Source of the DNA: Sphingomonas sp. | Lineage (GTDB): Bacteria > Pseudomonadota > Alphaproteobacteria > Sphingomonadales > Sphingomonadaceae | DNA length: 9,850 nt | Assembly: GCA_013822915.1 (NCBI GenBank) | Contig: PNLG01000148.1 | Location: 1 to 9,850 of the forward strand | Reading direction: 5' to 3' | Shown here: positions 1-5,746 of the stretch, in pieces | Layout of the letters: each line of letters opens with the position of its first letter | Numbering within the stretch: the stretch's first letter is position 1 | Translations under genes and position numbers: made by a program | The notes under the pieces: generated by a model | The model's input: the letters and a program-made list of their open reading frames with translations, nothing else | Databases searched by the model: none | Told to the model about the DNA's origin: nothing

Positions 1-873
1 GTGATGGGACAAGACGAAGCGGTGTTGAACGCGGGGGAAGAGAAGCAAGCCCCCGCCAAACCCAAGGCAAAGACCGATTGGGTGTCGGAGCTTCGCGGCA
101 TTATGTGGCTAGTGCTTGCGGTGCTGGGCTTTCACACCTTCATCGCCAAGCCGTTTTACATCCCGTCGGAATCAATGCTTCCCGGTTTGCTGGTGGGCGA
201 TCAATTGGTCGTCAGCAAATTCCCCTATGGCTTTTCCTATATTTCGCCGACCTTTCATATACTTCCGTTTATGAAGGGGCGGTTGCTTGGCCAATTGCCG
301 GAACGCGGCGATGTGGTGATCATCGCGCCGCCGGGTAAAACCGATGACTATATCAAGCGCGTCATCGGTTTGCCCGGCGACACGATCGAAGTGCGCGACG
401 GCGTGGTAATTTTGAACGGTAAGCCGCTTCAGCGCGGGCCGGTGCATGACAAGGCAATCCCGGTCGACCTGAACGCGCAGTGCAGCCCGGCGGAATATGG
501 CGATGTTATCCGTCAGGGTGCCGATGGGCGCCTCTATTGCCATTTGCCGGTTGTAACCGAAACGCTCCCCAATGGCCGCCGCTATGACACGGTGGAATTG
601 GGCCGCAGCGAAGGCGATTTTTATGGTCCCGTCAAAATCCCTGAAGGTCGTGTGTTCGTGATGGGCGATAACCGCGATCGTAGCGCCGACAGCCGCTTCC
701 CCGTTGCCTCGCTCGGCCTGGGCGGGCCGGTGCCGTGGGAAAATCTGGGCGGGCGGGCTGAATTTATCAGCTATTCCAAAACGGGGGAGGGAAGCTGGAA
801 CCCATTGACCTGGGGGCAGTCATTCCGTGGCGGGCGGGCCGGCACCTCGCTCCATGCGGCGCGTGTGAAATAG
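1..873 (+). CDS. lepB: Signal peptidase I (leader peptidase)
   Basis: This membrane-anchored serine protease removes signal peptides from exported preproteins on the outer face of the inner membrane. The 290-residue product has a charged cytoplasmic N-terminus, one membrane segment at about residues 33-48, then the periplasmic catalytic domain. The S26 family motifs are clear: PSESMLP with nucleophile Ser58, YIKRVIGLPGD with general base Lys119, and GDNRDRSADSR at 222-232. Cys161 and Cys180 could form a disulfide. The GTG at base 1 is followed directly by ATG at 4. Either could be the start, and because the window begins here an upstream start cannot be excluded. The next gene begins 13 bp downstream on the same strand, so co-transcription is likely. 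In many proteobacteria lepB is followed by rnc and era; here it is not. Confidence 0.96.
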   Translation: MMGQDEAVLNAGEEKQAPAKPKAKTDWVSELRGIMWLVLAVLGFHTFIAKPFYIPSESMLPGLLVGDQLVVSKFPYGFSYISPTFHILPFMKGRLLGQLPERGDVVIIAPPGKTDDYIKRVIGLPGDTIEVRDGVVILNGKPLQRGPVHDKAIPVDLNAQCSPAEYGDVIRQGADGRLYCHLPVVTETLPNGRRYDTVELGRSEGDFYGPVKIPEGRVFVMGDNRDRSADSRFPVASLGLGGPVPWENLGGRAEFISYSKTGEGSWNPLTWGQSFRGGRAGTSLHAARVK

Positions 874-886
874 GTCGGCACGCACG

Positions 887-1990
887 ATGAGCACTGCGTC
901 ACCGCCCGGCACGCCGCTCGTTCAGGGGCCGGGGCCAAGCGAATTGCGCGATCCCGTTATCCGCCAGGAATTGAAGCGCGCGGGTGTGTGGCTGGGGCTG
1001 GCGGGCGCGATGGCGCTGGTCGTGCTGCTCATCCAACCGCTGCTGATTATCTTTGGCGGGCTGGTATTTGCGTCGATGCTCGATGGCGGCGTGCGCCTGC
1101 TGGGCCGGGTGCTGCCATTGCCGCGCGGCTGGCGGCTGATGATTGTCGTGGTGCTGACGATCGCGTTTATCGGCGGTGTCGTGTTCATGACCGGCGTTCA
1201 GGTGGCGGATCAGTTTGCCGAGCTGCGCGTGACACTCACCGCGCAGGCGGACCGGATTTTTGCCTGGGCGAATGAACATGGGATGATGCCCGGTCCGGCG
1301 GACATGAACGCGCTCATCCAACAGGCGTTAGGATCATTCGGGCGGTTGACGTCGTTTGTCGGGACGGCGGCGGGCGCGCTGGCGAGCGGGCTGATGATCA
1401 TCGTCATCGGCCTGTTCGTGGCGATCGAGCCGCGGCTCTACGAGCGCGGGCTCGAATGGCTGGTCCCGTCGGACATGCGCGCCGAATGGGCGATCACCAT
1501 GGACCGGATGGCGCACACGATGCGCCGCCTGCTCGCCGGGCGGTTGCTCGGCATGTTTGTTGAAGGGGTGCTGATCTGGCTGGCGCTGTGGCTGGCGGGG
1601 GTACCGATGGCGCTGCTGCTCGGCATCATTACGGGCATGCTGGCGTTCATCCCCAATATCGGCGCGCTGCTTTCGGGGGTGCTGATGGTCGCGGTTGGCT
1701 TTTCCGCGGGGCAGGAGCAAGGCATTTGGGCGATCATCATCTATTTCGCGATCCAGAATTTTGATGGCTATGTCGTCATACCGATGATTGCGAAAAACAC
1801 CGTCGATATGCCGCCGGCACTAACCCTGTCGTCGCAGATTTTGGCGAGCACGCTGTTCGGGGTGCTCGGGCTGGCGCTCGCCGATCCGATGATCGCGATG
1901 ATCAAGGTCGCGCTCGAACGCGGGTCGGAGGCGGCGCTGGGCGATGCGCCGGTGGCGGTTGACGTCGGCGGGGATGGAATGGCGACATGA
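887..1990 (+). CDS. AI-2E family transporter (PerM/UPF0118-type permease)
   Basis: This is a polytopic inner-membrane protein of the AI-2E transporter family (PF01594), 367 residues, a normal length. Hydrophobic segments lie near residues 33-60, 83-103, 161-180, 222-240, 242-268, 280-292 and 313-335. The family signature region LAFIPNIGALLSG (about 252-264) and the following FDGYVVIPMI segment are present, as is the amphipathic stretch between the second and third hydrophobic regions. The substrate is unknown. Family members have been linked to autoinducer-2 export or Na+/H+ antiport, and neither can be assigned from sequence. The ATG at 887 lies 13 bp after the lepB stop with only a weak ribosome-binding site. 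The gene ends in ATGA, overlapping the maiA start by 4 bp, so translational coupling is expected. Confidence 0.9.
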   Translation: MSTASPPGTPLVQGPGPSELRDPVIRQELKRAGVWLGLAGAMALVVLLIQPLLIIFGGLVFASMLDGGVRLLGRVLPLPRGWRLMIVVVLTIAFIGGVVFMTGVQVADQFAELRVTLTAQADRIFAWANEHGMMPGPADMNALIQQALGSFGRLTSFVGTAAGALASGLMIIVIGLFVAIEPRLYERGLEWLVPSDMRAEWAITMDRMAHTMRRLLAGRLLGMFVEGVLIWLALWLAGVPMALLLGIITGMLAFIPNIGALLSGVLMVAVGFSAGQEQGIWAIIIYFAIQNFDGYVVIPMIAKNTVDMPPALTLSSQILASTLFGVLGLALADPMIAMIKVALERGSEAALGDAPVAVDVGGDGMAT

Positions 1991-2619
1991 AGCTGCGACT
2001 ATATGATTATTGGCGGTCGTCGGCGAGTTACCGGGTGCGGATCGCGCTCGCGCTCAAGCGGCTCGATTACGAGCGGGTGCCGATCGATCTGCTCTCCGCG
2101 GAGCAAACCGGTGCCGAAAACCGTGCCCGCAATCCGCAAGGGCAAGTCCCAACGCTTGAGGCGGGCGGCGTGCCGATGATTCAAAGCATCGCCATTATCG
2201 ACTGGCTGGATGCGACTTTCCCCGAACCCCGGCTGATCCCCGCCGACCCGGCGGCGCGCGCGCGGGCGATGGCGCAGGCGTTGCTGATTGCGGCCGATAT
2301 CCACCCGCTCAACAATCTGCGTGTGCTCAAACGGCTGGAGACGCAATTCGGCGCGGATCAGGCCGCCAAGGACGAATGGTATCGCGCGACCATCGCGGGC
2401 GGGTTTGCAGCGCTGGAGGCGCTGGCGGGCGACGGGCCGTTTCTCGGCGGTGATACCGTGGGCATCGCCGACATTTGCCTGGTCCCACAAATGTTCAACG
2501 CGCGCCGCTTTGCGGTGCCGCTTGCCGATTATCCCCGGTTGGTGGCGATTGATGCCGCCGCTGCCGCGCTGCCCGCCTTTGCCGCCGCGCACCCCGATGC
2601 GGTGCGTCCGCCGCAATAG
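1987..2619 (+). CDS. maiA: Maleylacetoacetate isomerase (zeta-class glutathione S-transferase)
   Basis: The predicted cytoplasmic enzyme converts maleylacetoacetate to fumarylacetoacetate with glutathione as cofactor, in tyrosine/homogentisate or gentisate-type aromatic catabolism. The product has 210 residues. The N-terminal thioredoxin-like half carries the zeta-class SSxSxRVRIAL signature at residues 11-21 (SSASYRVRIAL), cis-Pro in QVPTL, and QSIAIIDWL. The C-terminal helical half carries the diagnostic IHPLNNLRVLKRL. The eukaryotic SSCS motif has Ala13 in place of Cys, as bacterial homologues often do. The start overlaps the upstream permease stop (ATGA). Homogentisate dioxygenase and fumarylacetoacetase are not in the window, so the pathway role rests on family membership. 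A general glutathione transferase or maleylpyruvate isomerase is the alternative. Confidence 0.9.
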   Translation: MKLRLYDYWRSSASYRVRIALALKRLDYERVPIDLLSAEQTGAENRARNPQGQVPTLEAGGVPMIQSIAIIDWLDATFPEPRLIPADPAARARAMAQALLIAADIHPLNNLRVLKRLETQFGADQAAKDEWYRATIAGGFAALEALAGDGPFLGGDTVGIADICLVPQMFNARRFAVPLADYPRLVAIDAAAAALPAFAAAHPDAVRPPQ

Positions 2620-2696
2620 CCAACGGGGCCGAGCGGGGTTGAAGCCAGACGCGTGCGTCCCCAAATCCCCGAGGCTCCTTGGCCGCAACCTTGCCG

Positions 2697-2726
2697 CAAT
2701 TGCCCTCTAACCCGATGACAATTGCC
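2697..2726. repeat. Pair of CAATTGCC direct repeats, 22 bp apart
   Basis: Identical 8-mers lie at 2697-2704 and 2719-2726, with start-to-start spacing of 22 bp, about two helical turns. The first lies in the palindrome GCAATTGC (2696-2703). The location is 32-61 bp before the ATG at 2758. This geometry would suit a regulator binding on one DNA face, but the repeats are short and chance remains possible. Confidence 0.35.
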
Positions 2727-2743
2727 GTAATTTTTAGGCGTTC

Positions 2744-2747
2744 AGGA
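2744..2747 (+). promoter_or_regulatory. Ribosome-binding site favouring the ATG at 2758
   Basis: AGGA at 2744-2747 lies 10 nt before the ATG at 2758 but only 4 nt before the in-frame GTG at 2752. The spacing therefore favours the ATG. A third in-frame ATG at 2788 has no visible Shine-Dalgarno sequence. Confidence 0.45.
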
Positions 2748-2757
2748 CATAGTGGTC

Positions 2758-3681
2758 ATGCATATTCCCCTTGCCCGAACCGGGCCGATGGCTGATCCGG
2801 GGCGCGACGCTGTGTCTTCATATGGTGCCGCTACGCCAAGCCGCTGGTCGACGGTGGGCGGCACGCTGCTCACGCTGGCGATGCTGCTTGGCCTGACGCG
2901 GGCGCTGTTCGGCGGCGGCCTTGCCGGGTTCAGCCAGGCGTTGCCGCGCGACCCGTGGTTCTACATCGCCTCGATCGCGCTGTATCTGACGGTGCCGGTC
3001 GGCGATTTCGTAATTTTCAGGCGGCTGTGGCGCTTGCCTGCCGCCGGATTTGCCGCCCTCCTCAAAAAGGGCATCGCGAACGAGGTCGTGCTTGGCTATG
3101 CGGGCGAAGTTTACTTCTACACTTGGGCAAGAGCGCGCGCGCAGATGATCGCTGCCCCCTTTGGCGCGGTAAAGGATGTCAGTATCCTGTCGGCGCTGGC
3201 GGGCAACGTAGTGACGCTGCTGCTGGTCGTGCTTGCGCTGCCCTTTGCCTATCGCGCGGTCCCGCCCGAGCTGGGGTCGTCGCTGATGTGGTCGGTGGGA
3301 GTCGTGATCGCGACCTCGCTTCCGTTCCTGATCTTTGCGCGGCGGGTGTTTTCACTGCCGCAAGGGGTGCGGTGGTGGATTTTTGCGGCGCATATGGCGC
3401 GGCTGGGGGCGGCTGCACTCCTGGTCGCGATTGTGTGGCGGCTGGGGTTGCCCGAGCTTGGGCTGGGCAGCCTGATAATCCTGTCTGCGGGGCGAATGCT
3501 GGTGGGCCGGTTGCCGCTGGTGCCAAACAAAGACCTTCTTTTCGCCAATTTTACCGTCTTGTTGGTGGGTCAGGACGCGGGTGTTTCGGCGGTTGTTGCG
3601 ATCACCGCCGCCTTTACGCTGGTGCTGCATTTGCTGCTGACTCTGGTGTTTGGGCTTCACGCCCTGATGAGGAAATTTTGA
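2758..3681 (+). CDS. Polytopic membrane protein, distantly LPG-synthase TM-domain (UPF0104)-like
   Basis: I do not recognise this as a named gene. The 307-residue product is very hydrophobic, with segments near residues 34-54, 67-87, 145-165, 178-195, 207-228, 236-250 and 262-300, and it has no obvious soluble domain. Two regions recall the lysylphosphatidylglycerol synthase membrane-domain family (PF03706), which includes flippase-like and envelope proteins. One is GYAGEVYFYTWAR (about 113-125), in the place of the family's P-G-x-x-GE block, followed by a region like its helix after VKDVS. The other is RLPLVPNKDLLFANFTVLL with DAGVSAVVAI (about 251-282), in the place of the C-terminal P-x-x-P-G-x-x-G-x-x-E block. 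The glycines and the glutamate of that second block are not conserved, so this is a distant or divergent member. Its TGA stop shares one base with the next gene's ATG, implying coupled translation. Confidence 0.8.
   Translation: MHIPLARTGPMADPGRDAVSSYGAATPSRWSTVGGTLLTLAMLLGLTRALFGGGLAGFSQALPRDPWFYIASIALYLTVPVGDFVIFRRLWRLPAAGFAALLKKGIANEVVLGYAGEVYFYTWARARAQMIAAPFGAVKDVSILSALAGNVVTLLLVVLALPFAYRAVPPELGSSLMWSVGVVIATSLPFLIFARRVFSLPQGVRWWIFAAHMARLGAAALLVAIVWRLGLPELGLGSLIILSAGRMLVGRLPLVPNKDLLFANFTVLLVGQDAGVSAVVAITAAFTLVLHLLLTLVFGLHALMRKF
3669..3674 (+). promoter_or_regulatory. Strong ribosome-binding site for the DUF2141 gene
   Basis: GAGGAA at 3669-3674 lies 6 nt before the ATG at 3681, within the last codons of the upstream membrane protein gene. 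It fixes the DUF2141 start and rejects the longer reading frame that extends back to 2955. Confidence 0.75.
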
Positions 3682-4214
3682 TGCGTATTCTCTATGCCCT
3701 GTATCCGCTTGTCCTCGCCACAGCGTTTGGCGCAGCGCCGCTGGGAGCGGGGGGGCGCCCGACCATTGGCAGCGATGCCGCCGCGTGCGATGCCGGCAAT
3801 GGCCCGGCGGTGCATGTGATTGTTGCGGGGTTGAAGGACCGCAAAGGGCGGCTGAAGCTGGAGCTCTATCCGGCAACGGCGGCGGATTTCCTGCGCGATG
3901 ACCGCGACCTGGCGAAAGAAGGCAAGGTGTTCCGCCGGGTCTGGGCCGACACCCCCGCAACCGGCCCGGTTGAAATGTGCATTCAGGTGCCAGCGCCGGG
4001 CAGCTATGGCCTGTTCTTCACGCATGACCGTGACGGCAAGAACAAGTTCAATTTCTGGAGCGACGGCGGCGGCATCACCAGCAACGCGCGCATTGGCGCA
4101 AGCAAGCCCAAGATCGCGGCATCGACGGTCGAAGTCGGAGCGGGCATTACCACCATCACCATTCGCGCGCAATATCTGCGCGGCTTGAGCGGCTTATCGC
4201 CGATGAAGAATTAA
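3681..4214 (+). CDS. Secreted DUF2141 domain protein
   Basis: This 177-residue protein has an N-terminal signal peptide (MRILYALYPLVLATAFGAAPLGA, probable cleavage after about residue 23) and a single DUF2141 (PF09912) beta-sandwich-like domain. Diagnostic features are VIVAGLKDRKGRLKLELYP (about 47-64) and the block PGSYGLFFTHDRDGKNKFNF (106-125), which replaces the family's usual HDxNxNGKxD with HDRDGKNKF. After it comes GITSNARIGASKPKI. Cys36 and Cys100 could pair in the periplasm. The function of DUF2141 is unknown; the Asp-rich loop suggests calcium or other metal binding, which is inference. Translation appears coupled to the preceding membrane protein (TGATG), so the two may act together at the envelope. 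Its TAA stop (4212-4214) overlaps the stop of the convergent minus-strand gene. Confidence 0.88.
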   Translation: MRILYALYPLVLATAFGAAPLGAGGRPTIGSDAAACDAGNGPAVHVIVAGLKDRKGRLKLELYPATAADFLRDDRDLAKEGKVFRRVWADTPATGPVEMCIQVPAPGSYGLFFTHDRDGKNKFNFWSDGGGITSNARIGASKPKIAASTVEVGAGITTITIRAQYLRGLSGLSPMKN

Positions 4215-5695
4215 GGGACGCGCGGCGGCAGATAGAGCGTCAGCTGCCCTCCGGGCACGGCAAACCGTCGCCAGTGATGCGCGACAGCATAGTCGATCAA
4301 CGGCTGATCGTCGCCAGCCTCCCCCGCCATCCACGCGCCTTCGCCCCCTGTCAGGATCGCGTGGAGCGGCGCGGCGGTTTCGATCCGGTTGCGCGAGATG
4401 AGGTGAAATTGCCGCTCGTGCCGCGCGTCGAGCAGATTCAGGCTCCGGAAGTAAAACGGGCCGGGGGCAAAGCGCGGGTCGATCATTAGGCCTGCCGCGG
4501 GCAGGAGTTGCGGCGATAATGTCGCGACCGGGCCCATGCCGCCCGCTGCTGCAAAGATGCGGCGGAGCGCGCGGCCCTGCTCGATCACCGCCGCCATCGG
4601 CACGCCACTCTGCGCGCGCAATCCCGCCTCGACTGAGGGCGCGAGGCCGCCGATCGCAAAGATGACGGCGGCGATCCGCGTGCCGCGCCCCGGCGATACA
4701 CGGTGCCACACCAGCGCGAGCCGGATGAGCAGCGGCGGCAGGACCGGCAACAGATATTGCCGCCAGGTCGGCTCGGGCAAAAGTGCGGCGACAAGCCCTG
4801 CGGCGATGATCACGTCGAGCAGCCGTTCGGTCCGCGCGGCACCCGGCCAGCGCAGCGCAATCACCAGCGCCATCAAGGCGGGACCAAGCGCGAGGAACTT
4901 GACTGTGTCGAGCGCCTTGCCGATCAGGCTGAGTTTGGCGGGCATCCCCTGCGCCAGATACCATTCGGCGGGCGCTTGCGCGGGGAAGGCGAACACCCCG
5001 AACCAGAAGGCGGCCGGTGCCGCTGCATAGAGTCCCAGCATCAGCGCGGCGGCGGGCAATGCGCCCAGCGCAACCAACGCCGGCCGGTGATCGCGATTGG
5101 CGAGCGCATATAGGCCATAGACGGTGGCCGGGAGCGCGAACGAAATCTTGGCAGCGGCCGCCGCACTCAACAACAGGCCAATGGCAACCGCTTCGCCCGG
5201 ACGCGCTGTGCCGCCCATCCGCCGCATTATCAACCAGAGCGCGCCGGCGAACAGCATCCCGGGCAGCGCGTCGTTGCGGGCCACCGCGCTGGTGAACAGG
5301 AAAATGTCGCAACTCGCCATCAGGCCGGTCGCGAGCATGGCCCCGCGCGGGGCGGCGCCCCCGGTTCGGGCGGCGGCATAGCACGCGATCAGCGCGCCAA
5401 GCCCGAACAGCGCGTTCACAGCGCGCATCACGGGCCAAACCCAAATCCCCGACGCAACCGCCAGCGGTGCGAGCAGCATCGGCTGAAGTGGGGTCTGCAA
5501 ATAAGCGAAGTCGCGATACGGCAGGCCGTGCCAGCTCAACAGCGCGGCGGCGACATATTGGCTCTCGTCATGATCGAACGGGCGGATCATTGCCAGCGCG
5601 ACCAGGACCAGCGCCGCGAGCGCGACAATCGCCGCCCAGCCAAAATCGCGTATCGAAATCGCCTTTGTCACGAATCGTCCATATCGGCGGTGCAT
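4211..5695 (-). CDS. GT39/ArnT-like integral membrane glycosyltransferase
   Basis: This GT-C fold protein probably transfers a sugar from a polyprenyl-phosphate donor to an envelope acceptor on the periplasmic side. The acceptor and sugar cannot be read from the sequence. With the ATG at 5695 the product is 494 residues. After the first membrane helix (about 18-37) comes the acidic motif DHDES at 41-45, then YRDF (60-63) and QTP (67-69), the GT39/PMT_2 first-loop pattern. A second-loop RND (140-142) and PEPTWRQY (307-314) before a further helix also fit the family. About ten hydrophobic segments precede a C-terminal soluble-looking region from about residue 370. The start is uncertain. ATGs at 5743 and 5734 keep the frame but would nearly touch the divergent phoD start; GTG at 5671, preceded by GGA, is another option. 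The stop TAA (4213-4211) overlaps that of the DUF2141 gene. Confidence 0.85.
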   Translation of the reverse strand: MHRRYGRFVTKAISIRDFGWAAIVALAALVLVALAMIRPFDHDESQYVAAALLSWHGLPYRDFAYLQTPLQPMLLAPLAVASGIWVWPVMRAVNALFGLGALIACYAAARTGGAAPRGAMLATGLMASCDIFLFTSAVARNDALPGMLFAGALWLIMRRMGGTARPGEAVAIGLLLSAAAAAKISFALPATVYGLYALANRDHRPALVALGALPAAALMLGLYAAAPAAFWFGVFAFPAQAPAEWYLAQGMPAKLSLIGKALDTVKFLALGPALMALVIALRWPGAARTERLLDVIIAAGLVAALLPEPTWRQYLLPVLPPLLIRLALVWHRVSPGRGTRIAAVIFAIGGLAPSVEAGLRAQSGVPMAAVIEQGRALRRIFAAAGGMGPVATLSPQLLPAAGLMIDPRFAPGPFYFRSLNLLDARHERQFHLISRNRIETAAPLHAILTGGEGAWMAGEAGDDQPLIDYAVAHHWRRFAVPGGQLTLYLPPRVP

Positions 5696-5746
5696 TCGCT
5701 TGTGTAAATCGAACCGTCCAATTCCAAAGCGCATAGGGGGCATGCC
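5696..5746. other. Divergent intergenic region between glycosyltransferase gene and phoD
   Basis: This is a short, relatively AT-rich gap that must hold the promoters for both divergent genes, unless the minus-strand gene starts further downstream at 5671. I could not find a confident -35/-10 pair or a Pho box. CGTCCA occurs at 5676-5681 and 5715-5720, which is probably coincidental. Confidence 0.4.
5735..5740 (+). promoter_or_regulatory. Ribosome-binding site for phoD
   Basis: AGGGGG at 5735-5740 lies 6 nt before the ATG at 5747 and fixes the phoD start. It would fall inside the coding region of the minus-strand gene if that gene began at ATG 5743, an argument for a shorter minus-strand product. 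Confidence 0.6.

Larger units (their letters stand above)
2620..2757. other. Intergenic region with direct repeats, probable promoter region
   Basis: This 138-bp gap between maiA and the next plus-strand gene is one of only three substantial non-coding gaps in the window. It contains GACGC-GT-GCGTC at 2648-2659, a short hairpin with no T-run after it and so not a convincing terminator. It also has two copies of CAATTGCC (2697-2704 and 2719-2726) and an AT-rich stretch near 2727-2736 that stands out from the GC-rich background. A promoter for the following two-gene unit is plausible here, but no clear -35/-10 pair with good spacing was found. Confidence 0.5.

Noticed and set aside
2648..2659. 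GACGC-GT-GCGTC hairpin after maiA as a terminator
   Set aside because: Two-base loop, only a five-base-pair stem, and no U-tract after it. It does not meet the usual criteria for an intrinsic terminator.
1999..2688. 229-residue minus-strand frame opposite maiA
   Set aside because: It covers maiA, which has clear zeta-GST motifs. The antisense product is His/Arg/Gly-rich with no recognisable domain.
2955..3680. Long plus-strand frame that continues in frame into the DUF2141 gene, as if encoding a 419-residue fusion
   Set aside because: The upstream part is Arg/Ala/Gly-rich low-complexity translation overlapping the membrane protein gene in another frame, and the DUF2141 gene has its own SD, ATG and signal peptide at 3681.
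4194..5444. 416-residue minus-strand frame inside the glycosyltransferase gene
   Set aside because: Composition is Arg/Ala-rich with no motifs, and the alternative frame has a full GT39 pattern. It is a shadow typical of GC-rich DNA.
5665..5681. Possible Pho box near phoD (TTGTCAC followed by TCGTCCA)
   Set aside because: Only the first half resembles the CTGTCAT consensus, the spacing is 10 rather than 11, and it lies in or at the start of the divergent gene. Not convincing.
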